A stretch of 64,000 nucleotides of DNA from an uncultured Eubacteriales bacterium (GCA_900314885.1 OMWY01000014.1:1-64000), one strand, 5' to 3'; shown: positions 19,170 to 28,152, numbered from the stretch's first letter. Made by a program: numbers and translations. The notes: a model not told the origin generated them from the letters alone.

Positions 19170-20648
19170 CTAAAGCTTCTCTGCCTCTTCTATCGCAAGC
19201 ACCACAGCCTTTGCCTTATTGCGGCACTCGTTGAACTCATTTTCAGGGATGCTGTCAGCCACAATTCCGGCCCCGCTTCTGACAAATACCTTGCCCTTCT
19301 TCTTTACAGCAAAGCGGATCGCGATGCACACATCCATATTTCCGGTAAAATCAAGGTAGCCTATAGCGCCACCGTAGATACCTCGCCTGTCTCCCTCATA
19401 TTTATCAATAAGCTCGGCCGCTCGTATCTTAGGAGCGCCTGAGAGAGTTCCCGCCGGTAGAACCGCGTCTATAGCGTCAACCGCGTCCTTATTCTTCGCG
19501 ATAGTTCCCTTTACCTCGGAGCCTATATGCATAACCTGTGAAAATCTCTCGATTTCCATATATTTTTCAACCTCGACGGAACCAAATTCGCATATTTTAC
19601 CGAGATCGTTTCTACCGAGATCGACGAGCATGTTGTGCTCAGCCCTCTCCTTCTCATCTGCAAGAAGCCCCTTTTCTAATTCCTTATCATCAGCATCCGT
19701 GCGTCCTCTTGGCCTTGTTCCCGCAAGCGGAAATGTCCTGATGTCGCCATCCGTTAATTTAACCAACGTCTCAGGTGAAGCGCCTGCCATTTCTATATCG
19801 TCACCGTGAAAATAGAACATATATGGCGAAGGGTTAGTCGTTCTTAAAACCCTGTATGTATCAAGTAGGCTTCCGCTAAAGTCCGCTTCCATAGGATTAG
19901 AAAATACAAGTTGAAATATATCACCTTCCTTTATATTTTCTTTTATTTTATTTACCCTGTCACAATATTCTTTTTCATTAAATCCTAATTTAAATTCCGA
20001 TAATAATTTTCCTTTTTCAATTGTCTTTTCCGCTCCGTCTCGAATTAACTTTTCAATTTCGTCAAGCTCTAAAATAGCCTTTTCATAGCTCTTTTCTATA
20101 TCACCGGTTTCCACATTCGCAATTAAAATAATTTTCTGACTTACATTATCAAAGCATATTAATTTATCAAAAAGCATCAGGTCCACATCCCTGAAATCAT
20201 AAGGATTTGCGGGAGCGGGCTCTAGCTTCTTTTCTCCGTACCTTATATAATCATAGGCGAAATACCCGACCAAGCCTCCCGTAAAAGGCGGAAAGTCAGC
20301 TAATTTCGGTGATTTATTTTTATTAATTATTTCTCTTATAAATGCACCCGGATGGTCGACAGTAAATTCCTTATTTTCACTCCCTGTAACGCTCATTTTA
20401 TGATCTACACACGAGAGCTGAAGCTTAGGCTCATAGCCTAGGAAGGTATATCGTCCCGTTCTCCTGTCCTTCTCAACAGACTCAAGTATAAAGCAGTGCC
20501 GAGATACAGCAAGCATCTGCTTAAGCACATTAACAGGAGTCTTGATATCTGACAATATTTCCCTCTTCACAGGGATTAGAGTATAATCCCCTGTATTTGC
20601 GATCCTCTTAACTTCCTCTAAACCATTATCCATCATAAATCCCTCCAA
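19170..20648 (-). CDS. trpE: Anthranilate synthase component I
   Basis: TrpE makes anthranilate from chorismate using ammonia from TrpG. The 492-residue chorismate-binding enzyme shows ILESVEKDRRTGRYTFLG (the LES feedback-binding serine), the catalytic MFYFHGDDIEMAGASPETLV, RTFPLAGTRPRG, AEHNMLVDLGRNDLG and VLPAGTLSGAPK blocks. It lies 10 kb from trpG, downstream of an ABC exporter operon, and has its own promoter over a 13-base-arm palindrome but no T-box. It could be part of the ABC transcript too, since only 59 bases separate the genes. Confidence 0.95.
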   Translation of the reverse strand: MEGFMMDNGLEEVKRIANTGDYTLIPVKREILSDIKTPVNVLKQMLAVSRHCFILESVEKDRRTGRYTFLGYEPKLQLSCVDHKMSVTGSENKEFTVDHPGAFIREIINKNKSPKLADFPPFTGGLVGYFAYDYIRYGEKKLEPAPANPYDFRDVDLMLFDKLICFDNVSQKIILIANVETGDIEKSYEKAILELDEIEKLIRDGAEKTIEKGKLLSEFKLGFNEKEYCDRVNKIKENIKEGDIFQLVFSNPMEADFSGSLLDTYRVLRTTNPSPYMFYFHGDDIEMAGASPETLVKLTDGDIRTFPLAGTRPRGRTDADDKELEKGLLADEKERAEHNMLVDLGRNDLGKICEFGSVEVEKYMEIERFSQVMHIGSEVKGTIAKNKDAVDAIDAVLPAGTLSGAPKIRAAELIDKYEGDRRGIYGGAIGYLDFTGNMDVCIAIRFAVKKKGKVFVRSGAGIVADSIPENEFNECRNKAKAVVLAIEEAEKL

Positions 20649-20652
20649 ATCA

Positions 20653-20707
20653 AAAGTGGTAAAGGCCTGTCCTTTACCACTTTAACATAATGACTTGTCC
20701 TTGTCAA
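20653..20707 (-). promoter_or_regulatory. trpE promoter overlapped by a palindrome
   Basis: TTGACA (20702-20707), 17 bases, TAAAGT (20679-20684) on the minus strand. AAAGTGGTAAAGG and its exact complement (20653-20683, loop of 5) cover the -10 and start site, the place of a repressor operator. The same hairpin could also terminate the upstream ABC transcript (TTTTGATTT follows). Confidence 0.65.
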
Positions 20708-21376
20708 TCAGTAATTATACCTCATTATCATCGACCTTGTCGGGAAGAGGAGGGGTGAATCAAAGTAAACGCAAAGAATCAGATAGATCATCAGGATTAC
20801 CGTTCCCTTCACGACTCCCAGCTTAAGGAAAATTATGGTCGTAATTGTTGACAGCAGCAATTGCGCTATAAGGGGAATGAGTAATAGGTAAATTCCTCTC
20901 AATCCACTTACTCCTCTCACTCTCACAGGCCAGATACAGTCATAAGGAATACCAAGGCCAAACCCTCCCGAAGATATGATTGACGAAAGGACGAGAAAAA
21001 TAAACGCAGCCAGATTTGCAAACAAAATATATATAAGGATTCCCCCAAACCATTTCCTACGGCTTCCCACCCGTAAGAGTACCCGGGCAGCCGAATTGTG
21101 CAGCTCTTCATATGGGAAAAGCGCCGTATAAAGCGATGTCAATAAGTAATAAGTAAACCATGGCGCCGGAAAGTTGATATTGTCTGCATGAAACATAGAA
21201 GCCGGATATTCTCCCTTAAAAAATCCAACATATATATCCGCAAAGGATGGCTTCCTGTGAAATATTGTCCGGCTGTAGGTATTAAAATACATTATTACAA
21301 TAGCTATAAAAGCAATAAAGATGATATTCATTGCGTATCGTTTGATTATGCCACGCTTCACATTAAATCTTATCAT
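20708..21376 (-). CDS. ABC-2-type membrane protein
   Basis: A 222-residue polytopic membrane protein with about five hydrophobic helices, last gene of the ABC operon at 20.7-24.1 kb. The start is taken at the ATG encoding MIRFNVKRG: GGTGGAG precedes it and it overlaps the previous stop as ATGA. A GTG four codons upstream is possible. No catalytic motif is visible. It probably forms part of the transporter membrane complex served by the ATPase at 22631-23266. Confidence 0.6.
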   Translation of the reverse strand: MIRFNVKRGIIKRYAMNIIFIAFIAIVIMYFNTYSRTIFHRKPSFADIYVGFFKGEYPASMFHADNINFPAPWFTYYLLTSLYTALFPYEELHNSAARVLLRVGSRRKWFGGILIYILFANLAAFIFLVLSSIISSGGFGLGIPYDCIWPVRVRGVSGLRGIYLLLIPLIAQLLLSTITTIIFLKLGVVKGTVILMIYLILCVYFDSPLLFPTRSMIMRYNY

Positions 21377-22092
21377 AATCCGCTCCACCTGTAATTTTTA
21401 TTTTGGTAAATTGCAATAATACTTACAAAGCAAATAATCAGATAAACTAACATTCCCGCAAAGGTTCTTGTGAAATTGTATGTATTCTCGAAATAATAAT
21501 AATCAAAATCAAGCAGATTGTTATATATCATAATATTCCGGAAAGGAATTTCACTAATTGATATAGCTGCAAATCCCATAAAATAATAAATCTCACATCT
21601 GTATATTTTAAACATTATATATAACAAGGTTGCCGTGAATAATCTTATAAATATCAAGACTACCATAAGAGCGACTATTACAGCGCCGTTTTCATACGTC
21701 ATTCCGTTGGTTTTAAAGACAAAGTAGCTGTTTGCTACATTCCAATTAAATAATTCCTTATTTCGACAAATAAAGGCTGCCCCGACAAACAAAGAAATGA
21801 TAATTATGGCAATCCTGACTACAAAATAGCCTATATACCTGCTATAGACTTCATCATAGCTTTTATTACGAATGAAGCTATGGTAGCCGTCTAGATACGC
21901 GCCATCAAGCGCCATAGTTACTATAAAAGGAAAGAGCGCAAAAGGAACAAACCTTGTAGGGGTCATGAATGACTTTACGTAATCAATAACGCACGGCAAG
22001 CCGAAAGTTCTTATCTTACCATTTACCAGAAAACCTAGAATAACAGCCACAAGGCATATAATATCGCTTATAATTACTCTTCTCTTGATCAT
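21373..22092 (-). CDS. ABC-2-type membrane protein
   Basis: A 239-residue membrane protein with about six hydrophobic segments. A start at MIKRRVIIS is preferred to the upstream GTG, because it overlaps the previous stop as ATGA. It contains the soluble-loop feature DGAYLDGYHSFIRNKSYDEVY, typical of ABC-2 permease-like proteins. Coupled on both sides; role inferred from the operon. Confidence 0.6.
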   Translation of the reverse strand: MIKRRVIISDIICLVAVILGFLVNGKIRTFGLPCVIDYVKSFMTPTRFVPFALFPFIVTMALDGAYLDGYHSFIRNKSYDEVYSRYIGYFVVRIAIIIISLFVGAAFICRNKELFNWNVANSYFVFKTNGMTYENGAVIVALMVVLIFIRLFTATLLYIMFKIYRCEIYYFMGFAAISISEIPFRNIMIYNNLLDFDYYYFENTYNFTRTFAGMLVYLIICFVSIIAIYQNKNYRWSGL

Positions 22093-22589
22093 CTTATCAT
22101 AAAACACCTTTTTACAGGATAGAGTCCATCAACCAGGAAAAATGTCGGCCCCTTTTCCTTACCGATATTTTTCCAGGCCTCATCAGTGAAATTCACGTTC
22201 TTATACATAGTATAGTCAAGAAAGCAGGTCTTCGTCTCTCCCGACGTAAGCTCCATATTTAACGGAGGCTTCTCTTCCAGTTCTGCTAACTGCATATTAA
22301 GCGCATTGTGAAAGTGACTGTCTGACTCAATATGGACATTGTATGGGTAAAAGGTTACGTCAACATCCCCTGTGTTTGTGAAACAAGCCTTAATACTTAC
22401 CGCCTTCGTAGACTTAAGATCTTCTTCATAATAATACTTAGACTTAAGCTCGTTCTCCGGTATTATTCTTGCCGACAAGACTCTCATCTCAATATTATTT
22501 TCAACGATATCAGTATCACCTGATTTTACATTAACTATTTCTGGTTTAGGGTACTTATTGTTAACATATACAATCCTTACAATACACAT
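22089..22589 (-). CDS. Membrane-anchored immunoglobulin-like protein of an ABC operon
   Basis: From the first ATG the product is 166 residues, with a beta-rich domain (ACFTNTGDVDVTFYPYNVHIES, ELTSGETKTCFLDYTM) resembling DUF4352/DUF5028-like lipoprotein domains. The frame stays open upstream and would add KKFYIIITVIIVTLMCIV, a full membrane anchor, after GAGGAAG; but the codon at the expected start is GTA, not GTG or ATG. The start is therefore uncertain, perhaps mutated. It lies between the ATPase and a permease gene and may be an accessory or immunity-type protein. Confidence 0.55.
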   Translation of the reverse strand: MCIVRIVYVNNKYPKPEIVNVKSGDTDIVENNIEMRVLSARIIPENELKSKYYYEEDLKSTKAVSIKACFTNTGDVDVTFYPYNVHIESDSHFHNALNMQLAELEEKPPLNMELTSGETKTCFLDYTMYKNVNFTDEAWKNIGKEKGPTFFLVDGLYPVKRCFMIR

Positions 22590-22630
22590 TAAAGTGACTA
22601 TTATAACAGTTATTATGATATAAAATTTTT

Positions 22631-23266
22631 TTACTTTGCTTCCTCATGTAATTTTCCATCTTCCATTTTTAAAAAGATATCAGATATTCCCTGTAATTCT
22701 TCCTTATCGTGACTCGTAACAATTACAAGCGCTCCGTGCGCCTTCTCCTCCTTTATAACTTCATTTAATACAACGATACTGCGAGAATCAAGAGCGTTAG
22801 TTGGTTCATCAAGAAGAATTATATGAGGATGTTCCATAACAGCCGCTATAATGCCTAATTTCTGCTTCATCCCAAGCGAGTAAGATCGTACATGCTTGCG
22901 TGACCTTGGCTCAAGGCTGAAGCGCTCCATATAAGCGGATATTTCCTCATCACCGATTTCATTCTTAATTTCAGCCAGCAGCTTCAGATTGTCATATCCG
23001 CTCATACTGTTTATCATGCCAGGTGTATTTATTAAGGCTCCGATGCTCTCAGGGAAGTCTCGGTCCTTAAAGAGCATTGCGCCATCCGCCTGTACACTTC
23101 CCGCCGTTGGCTTCGTCAATCCGGCTATGATAGATAGCAGCATAGACTTACCGCTACCGTTTCTTCCCTGCAAGCCATAAATTTTATTGTCTATAAATCT
23201 ATATGAAACATTATCAATTATCTTCTCATGTTTTATTATCAAGGATACATTCTTTAACTCAATCAC
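22631..23266 (-). CDS. ABC transporter ATP-binding protein
   Basis: A 211-residue ATPase: Walker A LQGRNGSGKSMLL near 32-44, signature SYSLGMKQKLG, Walker B IILLDEPTNALDS, H-loop VTSHDKEEL. The start is a GTG after GGAAGAAAG, overlapping the upstream permease by 8 bases. Single-domain ATPases of this type drive ABC-2 exporters of peptides or lipids, or self-protection against them. Confidence 0.88.
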   Translation of the reverse strand: MIELKNVSLIIKHEKIIDNVSYRFIDNKIYGLQGRNGSGKSMLLSIIAGLTKPTAGSVQADGAMLFKDRDFPESIGALINTPGMINSMSGYDNLKLLAEIKNEIGDEEISAYMERFSLEPRSRKHVRSYSLGMKQKLGIIAAVMEHPHIILLDEPTNALDSRSIVVLNEVIKEEKAHGALVIVTSHDKEELQGISDIFLKMEDGKLHEEAK

Positions 23267-24071
23267 TATTCTTTCTTCCTTTCACTGACACAAGTATAAA
23301 TATAAGGCATAACGCTATAGCGCCGGAAAGCCAGACCAATATATTCACAGGAGTTGTTCCATATACTCCGGGGCACAAGGTCTTTGCGGTGTTTAATACC
23401 GTTACTGTCGGATCTACAGTAATAAATCCTGCATATGACAGAGCAAATGGAAGGAGCACATGTACGAATGGCAGCTTTGAAAAATACGACAGTAATGATG
23501 CAAATACTGCTATACCTCCTCCCACAACAAAATCAAAGAGTAGATATAGGAAAAGATATAATCCGTAGTTTTCAAAATACATATTAAATCCGGCATCCAT
23601 CACCCACACTCCAAAGCCTGAAATAGTCTCCGGATTTTGGAAAGGTAGTGCCAGTAAGCTCATCAAGATGCTCGCTGCCATTGGTATTACTATAGATAGT
23701 CCACCTGCAATAAATGACACAAGGAGCCACGTGCCGTAATATTCTCCCTTTTTAGTACGTATCAGGAACTGTTTTGCGGCTCCGCCTACTCTTTCGTAAT
23801 AAAAATCCATGGAACCGGCAAGTGAGGCTAGTAACGGCGCTATCATATAGAACGCAAAGCTTTGTACCGGGTACATAGAAGCTCCAAGCCAGTGATATGC
23901 TACAATTTCGGTATACCCATTTTCATTTGGCTGAATCACTTTAAAAACATCCGAAAAGCTGTACCATACAGCAAATATCAGGCCAATAACAACAGAGAGT
24001 ATAAAGAATCGTCCTTTAAGTACCCTCGTTAGTTCTCGCTTAAACAAAGTCTTCATGTCAATAAATTTCAT
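23259..24071 (-). CDS. ABC-2 permease subunit
   Basis: A 270-residue membrane protein starting FIDMKTLFKRELTRVLKGRF, the usual cytoplasmic lead-in of ABC-2 permeases, with six predicted helices. It is the first gene of the operon. There is no ribosome site before the ATG, and the -10 box ends only five bases upstream, so the mRNA may be leaderless. A second ATG at codon 6 is an alternative, but also lacks a ribosome site. Confidence 0.72.
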   Translation of the reverse strand: MKFIDMKTLFKRELTRVLKGRFFILSVVIGLIFAVWYSFSDVFKVIQPNENGYTEIVAYHWLGASMYPVQSFAFYMIAPLLASLAGSMDFYYERVGGAAKQFLIRTKKGEYYGTWLLVSFIAGGLSIVIPMAASILMSLLALPFQNPETISGFGVWVMDAGFNMYFENYGLYLFLYLLFDFVVGGGIAVFASLLSYFSKLPFVHVLLPFALSYAGFITVDPTVTVLNTAKTLCPGVYGTTPVNILVWLSGAIALCLIFILVSVKGRKNSD

Positions 24072-24076
24072 ATTCT

Positions 24077-24105
24077 ATTATATCATACTTTAAGGTAAAT
24101 GTGAA
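24077..24105 (-). promoter_or_regulatory. Promoter giving a likely leaderless mRNA
   Basis: TTCACA, 17 bases, TATAAT on the minus strand. The expected transcription start falls on or next to the ATG at 24071. Confidence 0.55.
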
Positions 24106-24146
24106 TAAGGTATTTAATGTTTCATAGAATAAAATGGAAAAATTCA

Positions 24147-24190
24147 AAAAGATCCCTATATAGATATAACGTCATATATGGGGATCTTTC
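24147..24190 (-). terminator. Terminator between the secreted-protein gene and the ABC operon
   Basis: AAAGATCCCCATATA pairs with TATATAGGGATCTTT, followed by a T-rich stretch on the minus strand. Confidence 0.65.
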
Positions 24191-24223
24191 TTAGACACAC
24201 TATAATTTTGAAATTGTAATTAC

Positions 24224-24880
24224 TTAATGTTGATAAGCAATTACATCCTGTTTATAATAGTACTTTAAATAATCTTCAGACGATGTTACAGAAACGCCAA
24301 AGTTAACCTCAAATGTATCCCCTAATCCAGCCTTTCCTCCTGCATTTACTGTCGATGTCTGCTTGCCGGTCTTATAAAAATCACCGTTAATAACGTATTG
24401 AATTTGATATTCGTTTATTAGCCACGATTTCACTGAGCCTGAAAACAAGTAACAAGTATTTCCATATTGGCGAACCAACTCCGTATCATAAATTGACTTT
24501 ATACCCCACCAATTTCCACATTGGCTTGTCTCGCAATAGAACTCTAATCTAGGATGATAGTAAGATAAAACATCCAGTGTTACAGATAACACTCTTATGG
24601 TGCGTGCTCTTCTTATAGAATTTATTGAGTTAACTGCTATATTTTCTCCAAATAAAGTTCTATACGCTTCGAAGTAGCTAACACCTTTATCTCTGGCAAG
24701 TTTAGTTGCCGCCTACGATTCCGTCATGGGCGCACTTACCTCTACGTTATCGCCATTCAACGAAATAACGCTTTTGTTATTAAGCTCCGCAGCTTCGGCT
24801 TTATATGGGCAAATAAACATAATTAATGTCATAATACCTATAGTCCGAAGCAGTCTTAAACCGATCGATTTTTTCATCAT
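24224..24880 (-). pseudogene. Secreted protein gene interrupted by an in-frame TAG
   Basis: From the ATG at 24880 (AAAGGAGAAG upstream, overlapping the preceding gene as ATGA) the frame encodes a signal peptide (LRLLRTIGIMTLIMFICPYKAEA) and about 30 mature residues, then TAG at 24713-24715. It then continues in frame for 163 codons to the stop at 24224. TAG probably replaced CAG. The mature part is tyrosine-rich with two cysteines (FYCETSQCGNWW). I do not recognise the family. Only the 3' part remains readable as one ORF. Its neighbours suggest an exported product or a target of the nearby ABC system. Confidence 0.6.
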
Positions 24881-25137
24881 ACGTCTTCTCCTTTAAATTG
24901 CAGTGTTCTCTTATGCATTCCAATAGTAAATAACATAATTCCAGCAATCCACCAAGAACCACAAATCAAAATCTGGTATAATGGCTGTGTAAAGCCATTC
25001 CAATATATTGTAGCTTCTCCTTCAGAATGAAATGATAGTACTCTAGAGACTGTCACCATCAATCTTGCGGTAAAAGGCCCTATAAAAATGCATATGAAAC
25101 CGATAATAAAGTAAATATTTATCTTGCTCTTCTTCAT
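24877..25137 (-). CDS. Small two-helix membrane protein
   Basis: 86 residues: an N-terminal KKSK, a hydrophobic helix (INIYFIIGFICIFIGPFTARLMV), a short outside loop, a second helix (ILICGSWWIAGIMLFTIG) and a charged tail. No known family recognised. It is first in a two-gene unit with the broken secreted-protein gene, overlapping it by 4 bases. An AAGGAGG lies unusually far (about 46 bases) upstream of its ATG. Confidence 0.5.
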   Translation of the reverse strand: MKKSKINIYFIIGFICIFIGPFTARLMVTVSRVLSFHSEGEATIYWNGFTQPLYQILICGSWWIAGIMLFTIGMHKRTLQFKGEDV

Positions 25138-25231
25138 TATACAACTAATCGCCCAAATACTTTATGAGCTTACTTAGTCCTCCTTTCCTTAAAGTATGCA
25201 GTTACTGTAACTCGTTGAATTCAACAAATTC

Positions 25232-25260
25232 ATAGTATCATACAATATACAGAAAGTCAA
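25232..25260 (-). promoter_or_regulatory. Promoter with two downstream palindromes
   Basis: TTGACT, 17 bases, TACTAT on the minus strand. Two perfect palindromes follow in the leader: GTTGAATTCAAC (25214-25225) and AGTTAC-T-GTAACT (25200-25212). Either could be an operator. Confidence 0.5.
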
Positions 25261-25364
25261 TAGAACTAAATGGAAAATTATTTTTTCTATTTACTGCAAA
25301 TTGTGTCTCTTTTATGAAAATTGATGTCAGCGTATGAGAATATATTATCCTCGTACTTCATACT

Positions 25365-25395
25365 CAAAAGCCGGGCAGAAATTGTTCTGTCCGGC
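25365..25395 (-). terminator. Terminator downstream of the ATPase fragment
   Basis: GCCGGACAGAA pairs with TTCTGCCCGGC, followed by TTTTG on the minus strand. Confidence 0.65.
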
Positions 25396-25445
25396 ATTTA
25401 TAGGTTATAATACCCGGCTCATAAGCCTTGTGTGTAGATTACAGT

Positions 25446-25654
25446 TCATTTAATAATGCAGGTATGTTCTTTTGTTTTTGGTAAATAATTAACTCCCACT
25501 AATAGCAGATTATCCTTATAATCTCGTAAAGTCATCGGATAATCTTATCTCTAATCTGATTAATTGCTGTACTTGCGTTCATATCCCATTTAAGTTCTAC
25601 AATCATGGGCGGCTTATTTAAGCGCTTCCTTCTTGGGATACTTAAATTAATCAT
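25446..25654 (-). pseudogene. 3' fragment of a PD-(D/E)XK AAA-ATPase gene
   Basis: Two adjoining frames give PPMIVELKWDMNASTAINQI and then, after a frameshift near 25530, LRDYKDNLLLVGVNYLPKTK and HTCIIK before a stop. This is the C-terminal nuclease-like end of the AAA-ATPase/PD-(D/E)XK family, of which the gene at 41580-43283 is an intact member. Only the last ~65 codons remain, abutting the stop of the DUF4143 ATPase gene. Confidence 0.6.
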
Positions 25655-26919
25655 AACATAGCGGTTAGGAATTCAATTACCGGTATAACTTCTATATCTA
25701 CACCATTTCTTTCTATGTCCTTTTTCTCCTCGTAGGTAACGATGATAAATCGCGTTGCTTCAGAGAAATTCTTCGATAAATTAACCAGTCCATCAACCTC
25801 CCGGAATTCAGCCGGTCCTTCTATAGACCAGGCTACCTGAATAGCTGTTGAGGTTTCAGGCACAAAAAAGTCTATGTCTGTTCCCGTCTTTGAACTTTTC
25901 AACGTAAAGAAATTATCGCCATATTTTCTCTTAAGCTTCAGAGCCACAATATTCTCAAGCAACGACGATTTTTTATCTAACAGGAACAGATTTAAAATAC
26001 CATTATCATAAAAATAATACTTTTGCACACTCTCGCGTTCCGAGAATTTAGCGAAATAATTTTGTACGCCAAAAAGAAGGTATCCTTCCTTTGCGTAATT
26101 CATATACGAGGCTACCGCGTCATTACTGATCTTTACGCCGGCTGAGACTACGCTGTCACGTAGTCTGTTATAGCTTATCTCATTTCTGACTGCTTCAGCT
26201 GCCTTTTTCACAACCAGTTCCATAGCCTTTGTATTTCTAATACCATATCGCGCGCAAATATCGCCAAGAAGGATTTTCTGATATACATTCGATACATAGT
26301 TTCTCTTATCTTCGAAACGCAACGCCTCAGGAAAACCACCATATGAAAGGTATTCGTCTAACAGGTTCTTTATCTTTGCCTTACCGCGATTCGTATATCT
26401 GCTTTCATCAGAGCTGTCTATATCATTCGCCCTTATATATTCCGTGAAAGAATAGGTATACACTTCCTTTGTCATATATCTGGCGCCCAGCTTCGCTTCC
26501 ATTTCCTTGCTAAGCATAGTCGCATTGCTTCCTGTAATATAAACATGCTCGTCAAAATCCGCAAGTCTCCTTGCGAATTTTTCCCACCCTTCGACATTCT
26601 GAATCTCATCAAAGAAATAGTAAGGCTTGTCATTAGTTAATTCGGCTGCTGTCTCCTCGATGTCAGCGAAATCATTAATATTGAACTCCGATAGACGTTC
26701 ATCCTCGAAATTTATATAAATGATCCGCTTATAATCTACACCTGACTTCACCAGATCAAGAACCTTTGAATGCAGTAAGGTAGACTTGCCCGCCCGCCTT
26801 ATTCCGGTCACAATATAATTGGCATTTGGCTCAAAGCTATAGTCTCTTTTTACTATTTCCTTTCTCTTAATCAGTCCGTGCGTATTGTAAATTATAGTCT
26901 TAAGCGTTTCATGATTCAT
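25651..26919 (-). CDS. DUF4143-type AAA ATPase
   Basis: 422 residues: Walker A GIRRAGKSTLL near 38-48, a Walker B-like YYFFDEIQNVEGWE, sensor residues in VYITGSNATMLS, and a C-terminal nuclease-like region (TLKSSKTGTDIDFFVPETSTAIQVAWS). Members are widespread in gut anaerobes and are often found next to mobile or defence genes. Their function is poorly known. Single gene, ATG after AGGAGGATGCC. Confidence 0.8.
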   Translation of the reverse strand: MNHETLKTIIYNTHGLIKRKEIVKRDYSFEPNANYIVTGIRRAGKSTLLHSKVLDLVKSGVDYKRIIYINFEDERLSEFNINDFADIEETAAELTNDKPYYFFDEIQNVEGWEKFARRLADFDEHVYITGSNATMLSKEMEAKLGARYMTKEVYTYSFTEYIRANDIDSSDESRYTNRGKAKIKNLLDEYLSYGGFPEALRFEDKRNYVSNVYQKILLGDICARYGIRNTKAMELVVKKAAEAVRNEISYNRLRDSVVSAGVKISNDAVASYMNYAKEGYLLFGVQNYFAKFSERESVQKYYFYDNGILNLFLLDKKSSLLENIVALKLKRKYGDNFFTLKSSKTGTDIDFFVPETSTAIQVAWSIEGPAEFREVDGLVNLSKNFSEATRFIIVTYEEKKDIERNGVDIEVIPVIEFLTAML

Positions 26920-27031
26920 GGCTTGGCATCCTCCTTTGCAAAACTTTCGAGTATACTATACCATATTTCCGCAAATTTGTCTACTATATATTTATAAGTT
27001 CAACATAAAAGCTAAAAAGTCAAGGTAAAGT

Positions 27032-27057
27032 AAAAAACCCCTCAAACAATTTTGAGG
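27032..27057 (-). terminator. Terminator of the sugar ABC operon
   Basis: CCTCAAA-ATTG-TTTGAGG followed by GGTTTTTTAC on the minus strand, 25 bases after the LacI-type gene. Confidence 0.8.
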
Positions 27058-27081
27058 AGATTTTAATCAGCATCACAATAT

Positions 27082-28152
27082 TCAGTTACTTTCTGAAATC
27101 TTTTTAACAGTTTCTTTTAAGAGCAGCCTCGTTGGCATTACAATATTTACCTTACGGTTTTTATCCTTCATGCTGTCCGGGTCATTTATTAGCTTGAGAA
27201 TTTCCGTCACAGCACGGCATCCTCGCTCGTTAACGTCCTGATAAACCGTTGTAAGGCGAGGCTTATGGATATCGCCTTCGAATATTCCATCAAATCCCGT
27301 TATCGTAAGATCATCCGGAATTTTATAACCATGATCTTCAAAATACATCATAGCCTCAAGGGCCATCAAATCCGACCCGAAGCATATGGCGGTGCATCCG
27401 TAAAAATCATTCTTACGCCACCTATGCCACTGCTTGCGGCGCACTGTCTGGTTGAATTTGAGGCTCTCATACCAGTCTGCTGATATAGGTAGTCCCGCTT
27501 CCTTTAGCGCGTCCTTATAGCCTTCGAGGCGGCTTAAATCGACATACATTACACCATTTTCATTTATCCGCTCAAACTGCATTAGCGATAAAAACCCGAT
27601 TTTTGTATGTCCCTCATTTATGAGGTAATTCACCATCGCTTTTTCGCCGCCGTAGTCATCCAGTCCGACATTTACATAATTCGTGTCATTTACAGCGAAA
27701 TAGGTATCTATCGAAACAATCGGCGTTGAGAGGTTATTTCTAAGGCGATAATATCCCTGTCTTTTGGCGCCAAGAAGAATAATTCCGTCTACCATCCAGG
27801 CCTTCGCCATTTTAAGGCATTCATCTATATTCGGATTTGAATAGAGCATTAGAAAAAATCCGTTCTGCTGTACAGCCGTCTCAACAGAATTTACTATAGA
27901 TGCCACGAACGGATCGGTAATGATATTTTTCCTGTCCGAATTATTATAGGCTAAAATGAGCGCGATTATGCGGGAACGTTTATGCCCTAACATCTCCGCG
28001 CCCATATTTGATACATAATTATTTTCATCAAGGACTTTTCTTACCCGATCGAGCGTGTCAGGCGAAACCTTCTTTGTTCTCCCATGGAGAACATTTGAAA
28101 CCGTTGTCGGACTTACATCCGCAAGCTTTGCTATTTCCTTGATTGTTATCAT
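27082..28152 (-). CDS. LacI-family transcriptional regulator
   Basis: 356 residues. The N-terminal helix-turn-helix ITIKEIAKLADVSPTTVSNVLHGRTKKVS and hinge are classic LacI; the rest is a periplasmic-binding-protein-like sugar domain (GFLSLMQFERI, AICFGSDLMALEAM, TITGFDGIFEGD). It is the last gene of the ABC operon, its ATG directly after the permease stop, so it probably autoregulates the operon in response to the transported sugar. Candidate sites are the GTGTT-N4-AACAC repeats at 31764 and 31798. Confidence 0.93.
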   Translation of the reverse strand: MITIKEIAKLADVSPTTVSNVLHGRTKKVSPDTLDRVRKVLDENNYVSNMGAEMLGHKRSRIIALILAYNNSDRKNIITDPFVASIVNSVETAVQQNGFFLMLYSNPNIDECLKMAKAWMVDGIILLGAKRQGYYRLRNNLSTPIVSIDTYFAVNDTNYVNVGLDDYGGEKAMVNYLINEGHTKIGFLSLMQFERINENGVMYVDLSRLEGYKDALKEAGLPISADWYESLKFNQTVRRKQWHRWRKNDFYGCTAICFGSDLMALEAMMYFEDHGYKIPDDLTITGFDGIFEGDIHKPRLTTVYQDVNERGCRAVTEILKLINDPDSMKDKNRKVNIVMPTRLLLKETVKKISESN

